This document shows positions 1 to 8,021 of a stretch of 64,000 nucleotides of DNA, piece by piece. Positions within the stretch are counted from its first letter, which is position 1; each line of letters opens with the position of its first letter. Below the pieces are notes generated by a model that did no database searches, was not told the origin of the DNA, and saw nothing but the letters and a program-made list of their open reading frames with translations. Made by a program: the position numbers and the translations under genes. This stretch comes from a virus. The DNA lies in IMG/VR virus record IMGVR_UViG_3300022188_000006, positions 62,001-126,000 of that record. One strand, 5' to 3'.

Positions 1-1353
1 GAAACCGAATACGTCAATATCGGCAATATACGGAGGATTGTCGCCTTCAAAGAAGTCTAGCTCAAGCTGGCCGATAATCGGCACGTTACCGGCAGCAATC
101 TCGTCGATAGCCGCCTGGACGTTTGTACCGACCAACTTCGACACAACATTGTCGTAAGGGATCTCGGAAGCATCCGGAGAATAAGACACATTCTGCGGAT
201 TGGCCCCTCCTACTAGCGAACCGGTCCCGAGATTTATCGGCAGTACTACCTTGACACTTCCGCTGCTATCCATCTTAATAGCAGCATTCGTTCCCGCATC
301 TATCTGCTCGTGCGCCAGGAGGCCTCCGGATGTATCGGAGAACACAACCTGACCCAGCGCTCGGTGATAAAACGTTCTCAACGTCGAAGCATTGCGCACT
401 CTTACAGCAACACCGGCAGCCGAAGCTGCCAAACTCTTCACGTTTGTGAAGTCAGCAGCACCAACGGCGATATCTACGGCCTCACCCGCACCGGCATTGG
501 TGAACTCAACATTTGTGCCTAGCAGTACGCTACCGCCACCGAAGTTGGCGACATGGCAGCAGGCTTGCGCACTACTGTTCCTCATCGCACTTTCGGAAAT
601 CAGCAGCCTCTGCGTATGCGGCCCTTTGAAATCCAAAGCATATCCAGCACTGCCCGCATCAACGTCGATACCACACCAGGACGCGGTGTTTTCCTCAAGC
701 GTGCCTGCAGAAGCCGCCGAGAATTCCAGCTGGCCTTGGAGTAAGGTCATACCGCGACTGCCCTGGGCGACTGCAACGACAGCAACGCCAGGTGCTAGCG
801 ATACATTCTCCGTATACGCTCCCGGCTTTACGAGCACCGTGGCAGGAGTCGTCATCGAGGCACCATCGGTCACAGCCTGGGTAATGGCTGCCTGAATACT
901 CGAATATGGATCGCCCGTATCCTTTCCGACAACGTAGGCCAGTGACCCCATGCCCGAGATCATGGCCGCGATCTTCTGCGAACTCCAGAGCTTGATGGGC
1001 GACGTTGCGCTATCGTCGATTACTCTATGCTTTTCGGGCTCGTCATCACTCAGAAGCGAGTGACGGACATCGGCAAGGTCTGACAGTGAAGAACCGGTCT
1101 TTGCAACCCACGCCCAGGCAATTTGCCCCGGCCCGAGTACCAATGTACCTCCGCTCAGGTCGATGCTGCCGCCTGTTATGCTCACGTTGTCGCTGTCTTG
1201 AACAGCCAATGTTCCGAGATCGCCACGGCTGACCTTGATAACATTGCCGTCACTGTCAATGAGCCACAGGTTTTTGTCTTTGCAGAACAAAGTGGCAACA
1301 CCCGGGGCTGGCACTGCCGGAATTGGAGATTCTCTCAGTGTCAATCGCGTCAT
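1..1353 (-). CDS. Tail fibre / tailspike-like protein, beta-helix type (partial, C-terminus outside window)
   Basis: The ATG at 1353 follows a GGAAGAAGG ribosome-binding site, and the frame stays open for 451 codons to the left edge, so the C-terminus is missing. The N-terminus resembles virion-attachment segments of tail fibres (a hydrophilic stretch with DKNLWLIDSDGNVIKV). The middle has the look of a right-handed beta-helix of pectate-lyase type: a motif AYVVGKDTGDPYSSIQAAI followed by short beta repeats rich in V, T and S with G-N-A turns. I infer a host-binding or polysaccharide-depolymerising fibre attached to the baseplate, because it directly follows the baseplate J-like gene. No catalytic residues can be assigned. 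Confidence 0.75.
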   Translation of the reverse strand, partial: MTRLTLRESPIPAVPAPGVATLFCKDKNLWLIDSDGNVIKVSRGDLGTLAVQDSDNVSITGGSIDLSGGTLVLGPGQIAWAWVAKTGSSLSDLADVRHSLLSDDEPEKHRVIDDSATSPIKLWSSQKIAAMISGMGSLAYVVGKDTGDPYSSIQAAITQAVTDGASMTTPATVLVKPGAYTENVSLAPGVAVVAVAQGSRGMTLLQGQLEFSAASAGTLEENTASWCGIDVDAGSAGYALDFKGPHTQRLLISESAMRNSSAQACCHVANFGGGSVLLGTNVEFTNAGAGEAVDIAVGAADFTNVKSLAASAAGVAVRVRNASTLRTFYHRALGQVVFSDTSGGLLAHEQIDAGTNAAIKMDSSGSVKVVLPINLGTGSLVGGANPQNVSYSPDASEIPYDNVVSKLVGTNVQAAIDEIAAGNVPIIGQLELDFFEGDNPPYIADIDVFGF

Positions 1354-1370
1354 TTGCCTTCTTCCTTCCG

Positions 1371-3176
1371 TTACACGCAGCGCAACCGCGGGCCAACCCC
1401 ACCGACGGCAAAGATCAGATCCACGAGCCCCTTGATGAAAAACTCGCCAGCTAACAGCGAAACATTGGCCAACTTTGGACTAGTCCTAAACTTTACGAAA
1501 TCACCGGCCGCATTTGGGTTTGTCCCTGGTTTCATTAGGAATTTCAGGTTGCCATTTGTGCTAGCAAAAGCCGTCCCAACTGTACCGGTTCCCTGGAAAC
1601 CGCTTATGGAACCACTCACGCTGAATGTATTCGGTCCAGTCATAGAAACAGTCCATTCCTCGTCCACAGAATCAGGACCGATCTCCCACTCGTCCTCATC
1701 AAAGGTAGCCGAATCATCCTCCCAAACCTGAAACCTTGGCGCTGGTTGCCTCGTAAAATCCGTGAGATCGACATGGTCCACGCCATCCACGCCGTCGATT
1801 ACCGAGACGATGTCGCTGAGGTAAGCATCCTTGTCAAATCCTGTGTAGGGGCTCTCACCTTCGTCAAAGTAAGCGTCGATATGAGCCAGGACAGCATCCC
1901 GCACATCCGCCGCATTGAAGTTTGAGTAAATCGTCACGCTACCTTTGACATCAATCGGCTGATAGAGCGGATCAAAGACCTCAACACAGGTGCAAGCAGC
2001 CTTTATAGGATCGAAGTATTCGACGAGGTCATTCTTCAGAACAGCGCTCGGCCGACCTCCCCCAACAGGTACAACGTAGAGACTGACCATACAACAAGCA
2101 GTATGATTGGTCTCAGCGCGTTGTCCCACGACTGCCTTCGCCTTCGCAACCCCAGGCTGAGCTTCTGCCAAGCTCTCATAGTCCTCGGCTGTGACGGCTC
2201 GGTACAAGGCACGTAAAGACCGAGGACCTTCGAGACGGGCACTTTCGATCGACTGTTCATCTTCGCCGCCAGAAGCCGGTTCGGGATTTGTAGCCTTCAC
2301 GGTGATAGGCGCGCCAGCATAGAGGATCGGCGACTCGATGATTGTTATCGTGTCGGCACCAACGTTTCCTTCTTGACCCCCGCCAACACGGTACTCGGCA
2401 GTTATTGGCGCACCCGGATCAGGAATTTTTCCTTGGCCGTTGTCACCAAAAATGACATTGATGGTTCCGTCTGCCAGGCGCTTAGCCATACAGACCTTAT
2501 CACAGGACAAAGATTCAATAAGAGTGTCGAGAATTTCCCATTCCTCTGGTCCGGCACCCTCGTCTACGAAGATTCTCGGCGTTCCCTCGATAATAGGAAC
2601 TTCGGTGATCTTGAACTTCTGGTTCGGCAGGCCATCACTTGTACCTAAAAGCACGTTGCGTGATGTCTTGCCCTGTACGGCTCCGACTGTGCCCTCAAGT
2701 GCGCCGGCAGGAATCGTTAGGTCCTGAACCGTCTCGAAGTAGATAGCATTCGACAGCTCATCTACTTGAGAACCAGCCCTGTCGCAGAGTGTCTTCAACA
2801 GAGTGCCGCTGGGTATCACGAGATCGCCAGTCAACGGCTCAGCGAGACTGAACTTGATGTCTGCAGTAGCTGCGACTTTGCCGCGGAGCTGATAGTCAAT
2901 CAACTTGAGAAGATTGACGACTGCTTCCCGCGTCACAGCTGTCGGCAGAAAAGCCTCACCAAAGACCCTATCAACGTAGAAATGCAGGACATCACCCAGC
3001 CCAGCAAACAACTCAATCAGAACGATACCGAAGTCAGATGGGTTGTAATCTGTCCATTCCGGCGTGAAGAACGGAATGGTCCGGATCATGTCGTCCCGAA
3101 TAGACTCAAAATCCCTGGATGTGTAATCCAGCGCGGGACGCTTCCAAAGATTGGGTCTCTGAGTGGTTGTTGCCAT
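1371..3176 (-). CDS. Baseplate J-like protein (baseplate wedge, gp6/gpJ family)
   Basis: This 601-residue protein has the hallmarks of baseplate J proteins. The N-terminus reads DYTSRDFESIRDDMI, followed by NPSDFGIVLIELFAG and a helix leading to LPTAVTREAVVNLLKL, which are characteristic of the family. The middle contains beta-rich gp6-like segments (SGGEDEQSIESAR, then RALYRAVTAEDYESLA). The C-terminal ~120 residues (from about 480) are an additional beta-rich domain that binds nothing I can name. It lies 10 bp downstream of the gp25-like gene, the usual wedge order. It should form the ring of the baseplate wedges around the hub. Confidence 0.9.
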   Translation of the reverse strand: MATTTQRPNLWKRPALDYTSRDFESIRDDMIRTIPFFTPEWTDYNPSDFGIVLIELFAGLGDVLHFYVDRVFGEAFLPTAVTREAVVNLLKLIDYQLRGKVAATADIKFSLAEPLTGDLVIPSGTLLKTLCDRAGSQVDELSNAIYFETVQDLTIPAGALEGTVGAVQGKTSRNVLLGTSDGLPNQKFKITEVPIIEGTPRIFVDEGAGPEEWEILDTLIESLSCDKVCMAKRLADGTINVIFGDNGQGKIPDPGAPITAEYRVGGGQEGNVGADTITIIESPILYAGAPITVKATNPEPASGGEDEQSIESARLEGPRSLRALYRAVTAEDYESLAEAQPGVAKAKAVVGQRAETNHTACCMVSLYVVPVGGGRPSAVLKNDLVEYFDPIKAACTCVEVFDPLYQPIDVKGSVTIYSNFNAADVRDAVLAHIDAYFDEGESPYTGFDKDAYLSDIVSVIDGVDGVDHVDLTDFTRQPAPRFQVWEDDSATFDEDEWEIGPDSVDEEWTVSMTGPNTFSVSGSISGFQGTGTVGTAFASTNGNLKFLMKPGTNPNAAGDFVKFRTSPKLANVSLLAGEFFIKGLVDLIFAVGGVGPRLRCV

Positions 3177-3186
3177 TCAAACCGTC

Positions 3187-3651
3187 CTAGGCAGCCGGTG
3201 TCACCCAGGCTTTTCTTTGTTCCTCGCTCAGGAAGAACGGGAACACGATTGAACCCTTCTTGTGGCTCCTGACGATCGTAAACTCCACTGTTATCTCGAT
3301 TCTCCCGCGGCCCCACTCGGCCCGATCAATCGTTATCGGGCCGACAATTACGCGGGGCTCCCAGGTCTCGATAGCTGTCCGAATCATGTAGTCTATCTGA
3401 ACATCCAGCGACGGGTCATTTGGGTCGAAGACAATGCTCTTGAGCAATGAACCGAAGTCTCGCCGCATGAACCGCGTCCCGACCATGGTCCGCAGAATCT
3501 GCATCAGACTGTGCTCGATCAGCAGAATCTCATCACTGCGCGCGACGACGGTACCTTTGAACACGCCGCCTGTGCGACGGGTGAACTTGAACGGGAAATT
3601 CCAGCCCCGACCAAGGTACTCTCGCGGATTGTACTTACGCGCCAGATCCAT
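3187..3651 (-). CDS. gp25-like baseplate wedge protein (GPW/gp25 family)
   Basis: At 154 residues this matches the GPW/gp25 family in length and in its core. The pattern is a hydrophobic helix (SDEILLIEHSLMQILRTMVGTR) followed by F-MRRDFGSLL, then IRTAIETWEPRVIV and a closing pair of beta strands (RIEITVEFTIV). In contractile tails this subunit sits in the wedge and triggers sheath polymerisation from the baseplate. The gene start overlaps the end of the 153-residue upstream gene by 17 bp, consistent with coupled translation. Confidence 0.9.
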   Translation of the reverse strand: MDLARKYNPREYLGRGWNFPFKFTRRTGGVFKGTVVARSDEILLIEHSLMQILRTMVGTRFMRRDFGSLLKSIVFDPNDPSLDVQIDYMIRTAIETWEPRVIVGPITIDRAEWGRGRIEITVEFTIVRSHKKGSIVFPFFLSEEQRKAWVTPAA

Positions 3652-4096
3652 CGCTAGCTTCCTTTGGACCGTTAACCACCTCTGACAGGAGTTTGGCTGC
3701 CAACTGTTGGCGCTCCTTCAAAAGGGTAATCTTCCTCCCGACGTCATATTTCTTGGCCAGCTTCTCCTCGGGCTTCATCGCGTTTATTTCCTCCCGAATA
3801 TCCATAGCCAAGCGCTCAAGGTGATTGCGGAAGCATAGCAATTCCAGGTCATCGCCGTGTTCCGCAATAAAAGCATCGACGCGCTGCAACAGCGATGTCA
3901 CGTTGTTCAGCGCACCTCCGAGACTTTCGCGCCGCCAGTTGACGCGGTCGATCTCCTGCTTCAGCTTCTTTTGATACTCCTCTAACTTCTCTATTCTATG
4001 CGGGGACGCGCTTCCCTGCAAGTCAGAGGCGACTGCGACAAAGAGATCCCTACTTGGCTCGCTCAAGCTTTCGTACAGTTTCCGGACACCGGACAT
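3635..4096 (-). CDS. Uncharacterised baseplate-region protein, mainly helical
   Basis: The ATG at 4096 follows GGAGGTGTGGA. The 153-residue product is charged and almost wholly helical, with heptad-like spacing (residues ~35-65, RIEKLEEYQKKLKQEIDRV). I do not recognise a family. Its position between the PAAR tip and the gp25-like wedge protein suggests a small baseplate component or a chaperone for hub assembly; this is inferred from context alone. Confidence 0.7.
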   Translation of the reverse strand: MSGVRKLYESLSEPSRDLFVAVASDLQGSASPHRIEKLEEYQKKLKQEIDRVNWRRESLGGALNNVTSLLQRVDAFIAEHGDDLELLCFRNHLERLAMDIREEINAMKPEEKLAKKYDVGRKITLLKERQQLAAKLLSEVVNGPKEASDGSGA

Positions 4097-4108
4097 TCCA
4101 CACCTCCT

Positions 4109-4384
4109 TTATCCGTTGGCAAACGTCGTGGCACTGCACGACACGTGAGGATTCGGGGGATGCGGACACGGATCCCCCGCGTGATTATCGCCACATCTCG
4201 CCACTCCGCGTCCATTGGCAAATACAGTGGCGCTGCACTCTACCTGGACTGTTGTGCCACAGTGTGCATCTGCATCCCCACACCGATGCACACCCCGACC
4301 ATCGGCGAAAACGCTGGAACTGCAACCGACGGCCACAGCCCCGCAAGCATGCACGTCTCCACATCGCGCCCAACCAGGCATCAT
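4109..4384 (-). CDS. PAAR-like spike-tip protein, cysteine-rich
   Basis: The 91-residue product carries three repeats of the PAAR turn: CSSSVFADGRGVHRCGD, CSATVFANGRGVARCGD and a final CSATTFANG. In canonical PAAR proteins these read as S-P-T-V-F-V-N-G-R-P-A-A-R-V-G-D and fold into a short metal-stabilised cone capping the spike. The start is ATG at 4384, overlapping the stop of the upstream zinc-ribbon gene (ATGA). An in-frame ATG 33 bp upstream would bury the start in that gene. Cysteine density is unusually high (ten by eye), more than a single Zn site needs. Confidence 0.85.
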   Translation of the reverse strand: MMPGWARCGDVHACGAVAVGCSSSVFADGRGVHRCGDADAHCGTTVQVECSATVFANGRGVARCGDNHAGDPCPHPPNPHVSCSATTFANG

Positions 4385-4602
4385 TTGTCCCCCGACTTTC
4401 CACAGTTCCCGCACCACGGAAAGCTATGATACTGGTCCTTACGCTTAACAGTCCGTGCCACAATTGGCGCTGAACAATCAGGACACGGCTCCCCTAATCG
4501 GAAGCTGCCCTCATCAGTCACAACCTGGATATGGGAAAAATCCAAGACAGTCTCGCCTTCCGCGTCTCGTTCTATGTAGATAGGCTCAAGTTTCGGCAAC
4601 AT
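4381..4602 (-). CDS. Small zinc-ribbon protein next to the spike
   Basis: The 73-residue protein ends in a treble-clef or ribbon-like pair, CPDCSAP and CGNCGKSG, separated by about 25 residues, so it probably binds one Zn ion. It overlaps the PAAR start by 4 bp and lies 8 bp after the central spike gene. A role in spike or PAAR assembly is inferred from this tight coupling; the family is not recognised. Confidence 0.75.
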   Translation of the reverse strand: MLPKLEPIYIERDAEGETVLDFSHIQVVTDEGSFRLGEPCPDCSAPIVARTVKRKDQYHSFPWCGNCGKSGDK

Positions 4603-4610
4603 AGGAAATC

Positions 4611-5504
4611 CTAGTTATGGTCAATTCTGGGAGCGTAATCGACAATATGCGAACCCGCTGTCCTCGATATCTCGTTCCCAACCTGCTGAGTGAAACTCGC
4701 CCCTACCGTCTCTATCTTATTCTTGTCGATCATGATGATCTCGTTCCCTTCGATGTGCCGGATGTAGTCACCCTGTACGTGCAAAGTGGCATCCCCATGC
4801 ACATGCACGTTCCATTGTCCCTTGATGTGCTCGTCGCGGTCGACTTCGATGTAGAGATACCTCCGCACCTGAACGTGCTCGGTAACCGTACCGTCAGGAT
4901 GCACCTCCAGCCAGGTGCGCTTTGGGTGCCAGATATGAATGCGCTCCTTTCCGGGGGTGTCATCATACTCAATGACAATGCCACTCTTTGTCTTCAGGAC
5001 ACGGTTCCTGGGGTACGTCGGATCAAAGGAGATTGGTGGCTCATGCAGCACACGCCCATCAGCCGTAACCATTTGGTCCGTTCCCTTCGGCGGTACCTGT
5101 GACTCATCCGGAATCTCACGCGCCAGCATGGGAACCTCACTGCCGCCAGCTGGCTCAGACCACCAGCGCCCACTCCAAACCGGCCGACATGGATCCCCGG
5201 CTTCAAACTCCACCCAGACACCATCGCCAATGTCAGGAACCAAGAAATCTCCCTTGTCCCCGTTTCTCTCGGGATTCAAGACCGGCTGATCTTCCGGTCT
5301 CTCGGGCACATCCTTGCGTTTGTTGATAGCCCCCAGCCAGCCATTTTTGGGAAACGCCCAGTCACTCACAAGATCCGTTCCGAACACCTCTGGAATCTGG
5401 AGGACAAGCCTACCCAGCTTCCGCGGATCATCATTGTCCACCACAAGGGCGCGATAGATGCCGTAGTACTTCTTTTCGGAGAATAATTCACTACGCTCGG
5501 CCAT
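4611..5504 (-). CDS. Central spike / baseplate hub protein (VgrG/gp5-like OB-fold plus beta-helix)
   Basis: The 297-residue protein begins with an OB-fold of the gp5/VgrG N-terminal type (YYGIYRALVVDNDDPRKLGRLVLQIPE, then IGDGVWVEFEAGDPCRPVWSGRW). From about residue 165 it becomes a triple-stranded beta-helix of repeated 8-residue turns, such as VHVHGDATLHVQGDYIRHI. This is the standard cell-puncturing needle of contractile tails. It should trimerise, sit on the hub protein encoded at 5722-7041 and carry the PAAR tip encoded at 4109-4384. No lysozyme domain is present, unlike T4 gp5. Confidence 0.9.
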   Translation of the reverse strand: MAERSELFSEKKYYGIYRALVVDNDDPRKLGRLVLQIPEVFGTDLVSDWAFPKNGWLGAINKRKDVPERPEDQPVLNPERNGDKGDFLVPDIGDGVWVEFEAGDPCRPVWSGRWWSEPAGGSEVPMLAREIPDESQVPPKGTDQMVTADGRVLHEPPISFDPTYPRNRVLKTKSGIVIEYDDTPGKERIHIWHPKRTWLEVHPDGTVTEHVQVRRYLYIEVDRDEHIKGQWNVHVHGDATLHVQGDYIRHIEGNEIIMIDKNKIETVGASFTQQVGNEISRTAGSHIVDYAPRIDHN

Positions 5505-5506
5505 GG

Positions 5507-5725
5507 CTACATTTCTATCTTACAAACAGGACACCACCAGGCGCGCGTCCAGCCAGACGGCGTCTTTTTGGCTTTCTCGTGCAAAACCGTATGACAACGC
5601 GGACACTCATCTCCTCTACGGTGCTGCGACAGATGCGTCTTGCGTATTTGTGGCTCACGTGGCTTAGAAAACCACGGCGGGACCTCCGAACCGCGTCTAA
5701 TCGCGCCGCTCCTGCAACAGCTCAT
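5507..5725 (-). CDS. Second small zinc-ribbon protein of the spike region
   Basis: A 72-residue basic protein with CPRCHTVLHE and a C-terminal CPVCKIEM, forming a typical CxxC/CxxC zinc ribbon. Its ATG overlaps the stop of the hub gene (ATGA), and its stop lies 2 bp before the spike start. It is organised like the ribbon protein at 4381-4602, one copy before the spike and one after, though the sequences share only the cysteine pattern. Function unknown. Confidence 0.7.
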   Translation of the reverse strand: MSCCRSGAIRRGSEVPPWFSKPREPQIRKTHLSQHRRGDECPRCHTVLHEKAKKTPSGWTRAWWCPVCKIEM

Positions 5726-7041
5726 AAGCCTACCGTTCCGGCACTGCTCAGTTCAACAGTCTTGTTTCCAAAGCGATTCCCTAATGGACCTCCGCGCCAG
5801 GTGCGTGTCACCTGAAAACTGGCTAGGAACCCTCTCTTTCCGACCTCTGTCCGAAGCCTTCGAATATAGTACTCTCCACTGTCCCTGCCGATACCGATTA
5901 GCTCCACACAATCGCGAACACGAAGGTCTTCAAGGGCAAATGTCCTGGCGTCACCCGCGACCAGCCAGCGCGTACTCTGCGAAACACCTTCGACCTGGTC
6001 CTGCAAGCTGAACCTGGTTTGTTTGTGCCCCTCCTCGAATAAGAAAGCATCGCCCTGACCAATGGTTTCGCTGATTACACTCAGTTTGTCAGAAGAAACA
6101 ACCTGCATGTTTCTGGCTGCCGCCTCTGTTTTCTCTGTCACCTCGTCCTTCTTTTCTTGGCTCTGCACCGTAAAGACCTCCCTGGAAAGCGGATCCACCT
6201 GAGAAGCGACCACGCGGGAGCCGTGGCCCAAGGGTGTCTGCCCGACAGTAGCGTTTCTCAAGGTACTTTCCTGCCCGTGACCGTAAATCAAGCGCCACAT
6301 GGGCTTTCTGTATCTGGGAGCGTGGAAGTGCAGAATCGGCCCGCCGGTCATGTGCGGACCGTGGTCCACGAACACCTGAAATCCGTAATAACGAGCACGC
6401 TTGTCAAGGAACTTCCAATCACTCTCATTCATTTGCGCAACGTGTTCATGAATTGGTTCTGTCTGGTCGACGTCGGCTTGCCAGCCGTACTCAGCAGCAA
6501 TTTGCTCGGCAATCTCAGAATCGCGCAGGTTTCTCCACACCCTACGCTTCTCTGTTAGTGTCAGTAGGACTTCCTCACCGTATCCCACAATGACAACATG
6601 TCTGGTCCCGGCCTCGCTCGCACCGTGTCGGATCCTGGCACCCTGACTGTAGAACAGATTGCCTCGCCGTTTCATGCCGGTACCGCGATATCCGAGCATT
6701 AGCTTGATCTCTTTCCCTTGTTCAAAGATGTTGCTACCGGCAAAATCCGGGACAGACTCAGAAAGCACTATCTCAATACGGGACACCATGTGCTCCGAGG
6801 TCTCGTCCACCTCGATGCGCTCTATTGGCGACCCATTCGCCTCGAACAACGTACCGCCGATATCAAGAACATAGTCTACTTCACGTCGGTCGCTTATTTG
6901 TGGTCTAGGACGTAAGTAGGACGCGGTATACGTTCCGGTCGCCGGAGAAGGCAACGTCAGCCGATCCGCTGCCCGGAGTGCTTTCACTAGGCCGCCACGA
7001 ATCACCGAAGCTGCATTGCAGGGAGTACCTCGACCCATCAT
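5722..7041 (-). CDS. Baseplate hub protein (gpD/gp27-like late control protein)
   Basis: The 439-residue protein matches hub proteins of the gpD/gp27 type. It has a first beta-barrel (RIEVDETSEHMVSRIEIVLSES, shown here in part), a segment F-EQGKEIKLMLGY, and the helical insertion SEIAEQIAAEYGW followed by QMNESDWKFLDKRARYYGF, which is the best-conserved motif of the family. It should form the trimeric torus joining the tube to the spike. It starts at ATG 7041 directly after GGGAGG; a second ATG follows at 7038. It overlaps the LysM-like gene by 4 bp. Confidence 0.9.
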   Translation of the reverse strand: MMGRGTPCNAASVIRGGLVKALRAADRLTLPSPATGTYTASYLRPRPQISDRREVDYVLDIGGTLFEANGSPIERIEVDETSEHMVSRIEIVLSESVPDFAGSNIFEQGKEIKLMLGYRGTGMKRRGNLFYSQGARIRHGASEAGTRHVVIVGYGEEVLLTLTEKRRVWRNLRDSEIAEQIAAEYGWQADVDQTEPIHEHVAQMNESDWKFLDKRARYYGFQVFVDHGPHMTGGPILHFHAPRYRKPMWRLIYGHGQESTLRNATVGQTPLGHGSRVVASQVDPLSREVFTVQSQEKKDEVTEKTEAAARNMQVVSSDKLSVISETIGQGDAFLFEEGHKQTRFSLQDQVEGVSQSTRWLVAGDARTFALEDLRVRDCVELIGIGRDSGEYYIRRLRTEVGKRGFLASFQVTRTWRGGPLGNRFGNKTVELSSAGTVGL

Positions 7042-7352
7042 CCTCCCTCACGCAACTCCCGAAGCGGAATCATAACTTCGCTGCCGGGAGGGATGTCAAG
7101 CGGCCACAAAACACCGTTTACCTCGGCTATTAGCCACCACAATTTGCACTTATCAGCGTTTTGCCCTGCGTACTCATAGGCTAACTGATCCAGTTCTTCT
7201 CCGCTGCGAACCTCGTGTATCGCCCAGTTCGGGTCGACGTCCTCGGCCGACAAGGGCTTTCTAGGGTGAACAAAATTTCTGGCCACCCCATCCCGACCTA
7301 TGATAGTCGTAAACTCGCTATTCTCGTACCTGCTACCAGAATAAACCGCCAT
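7038..7352 (-). CDS. LysM-like tail protein (tail protein X / gp53-like)
   Basis: The 104-residue protein carries a LysM-like fold in residues ~45-98. It has HEVRSGEELDQLAYEYAG, then a central W-LIAEVNG, then a closing LDIPPGSEVMIPL, which matches the consensus of short LysM proteins at tail hubs. In contractile tails this protein links hub and wedges; peptidoglycan binding is possible but not shown. It sits between the tube-initiator-like gene and the hub gene. Confidence 0.8.
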   Translation of the reverse strand: MAVYSGSRYENSEFTTIIGRDGVARNFVHPRKPLSAEDVDPNWAIHEVRSGEELDQLAYEYAGQNADKCKLWWLIAEVNGVLWPLDIPPGSEVMIPLRELREGG

Positions 7353-7362
7353 GGCTTATCCC

Positions 7363-8010
7363 TCATTTCTTTTCATAAGGCGTCAACACGTACTCAGTGA
7401 AAGTCGCATCAACGAGTGCCCTAGTTGTTTTTCTTGTAAGAGGATGAATAGCAAGCCTCTTTATGCTCATGTTGGTGAGGGCGCATTTGAAGAAACTACT
7501 GGTAAGGAAAACGAGTAATACCGCTGCCTGATCATAGCCCCAATCGCGTGTCGCCAATCTGGCATTGTTCGGTCGCATCACGTCCATGAGCCAATTGATG
7601 GAATCTTCCGTGCTTTTTGCCCCTCCACCTTTGACCTGATAATCACCTATATCATTGAACAGCAGCTGCATCTGCCATCTGCGAGGCTTCGTCACCTTGT
7701 ACTGTATGGGGACTATCGATCCATTTCTGAAAGCGACCTCCTGCCAATCAGCAACCTCTGTCTCCGTGAAGCTAGACGGAGCATAGTGACAAACTAGGCG
7801 CTCTGAAGGCTTTTTCTCAAGCGCAATAGTCATTCTCGCCGTTCGCGGATGGTAGGACCGTCCCTGACTGGCCACCAACCGAACTACTTTGTTGTCGGTA
7901 ACCGGGGCAGCTTCACGACTCTGGTCCACCTGGACGTCGTTAGTACTCGGCGTGCCACGCTCATCCTTGCGCATTCTCCTAATCGACTGATTTAGGAAGT
8001 AGCTTCCCAT
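7363..8010 (-). CDS. Contractile-injection-system tube protein-like, hub adaptor
   Basis: The 215-residue protein has a disordered N-terminus (~60 residues, rich in charged residues and proline). It is followed by the layout of contractile injection system tube-domain proteins: a hydrophobic start, then VCHYAPSSFTETEVADW, a strand KPRRWQMQLLFNDIG and SINWLMDVMRP. In other systems such a protein joins the tube to the LysM-containing hub protein. Its place between tape measure and LysM gene fits this role. Confidence 0.75.
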   Translation of the reverse strand: MGSYFLNQSIRRMRKDERGTPSTNDVQVDQSREAAPVTDNKVVRLVASQGRSYHPRTARMTIALEKKPSERLVCHYAPSSFTETEVADWQEVAFRNGSIVPIQYKVTKPRRWQMQLLFNDIGDYQVKGGGAKSTEDSINWLMDVMRPNNARLATRDWGYDQAAVLLVFLTSSFFKCALTNMSIKRLAIHPLTRKTTRALVDATFTEYVLTPYEKK

Positions 8011-8021
8011 AACTTCTCCGA

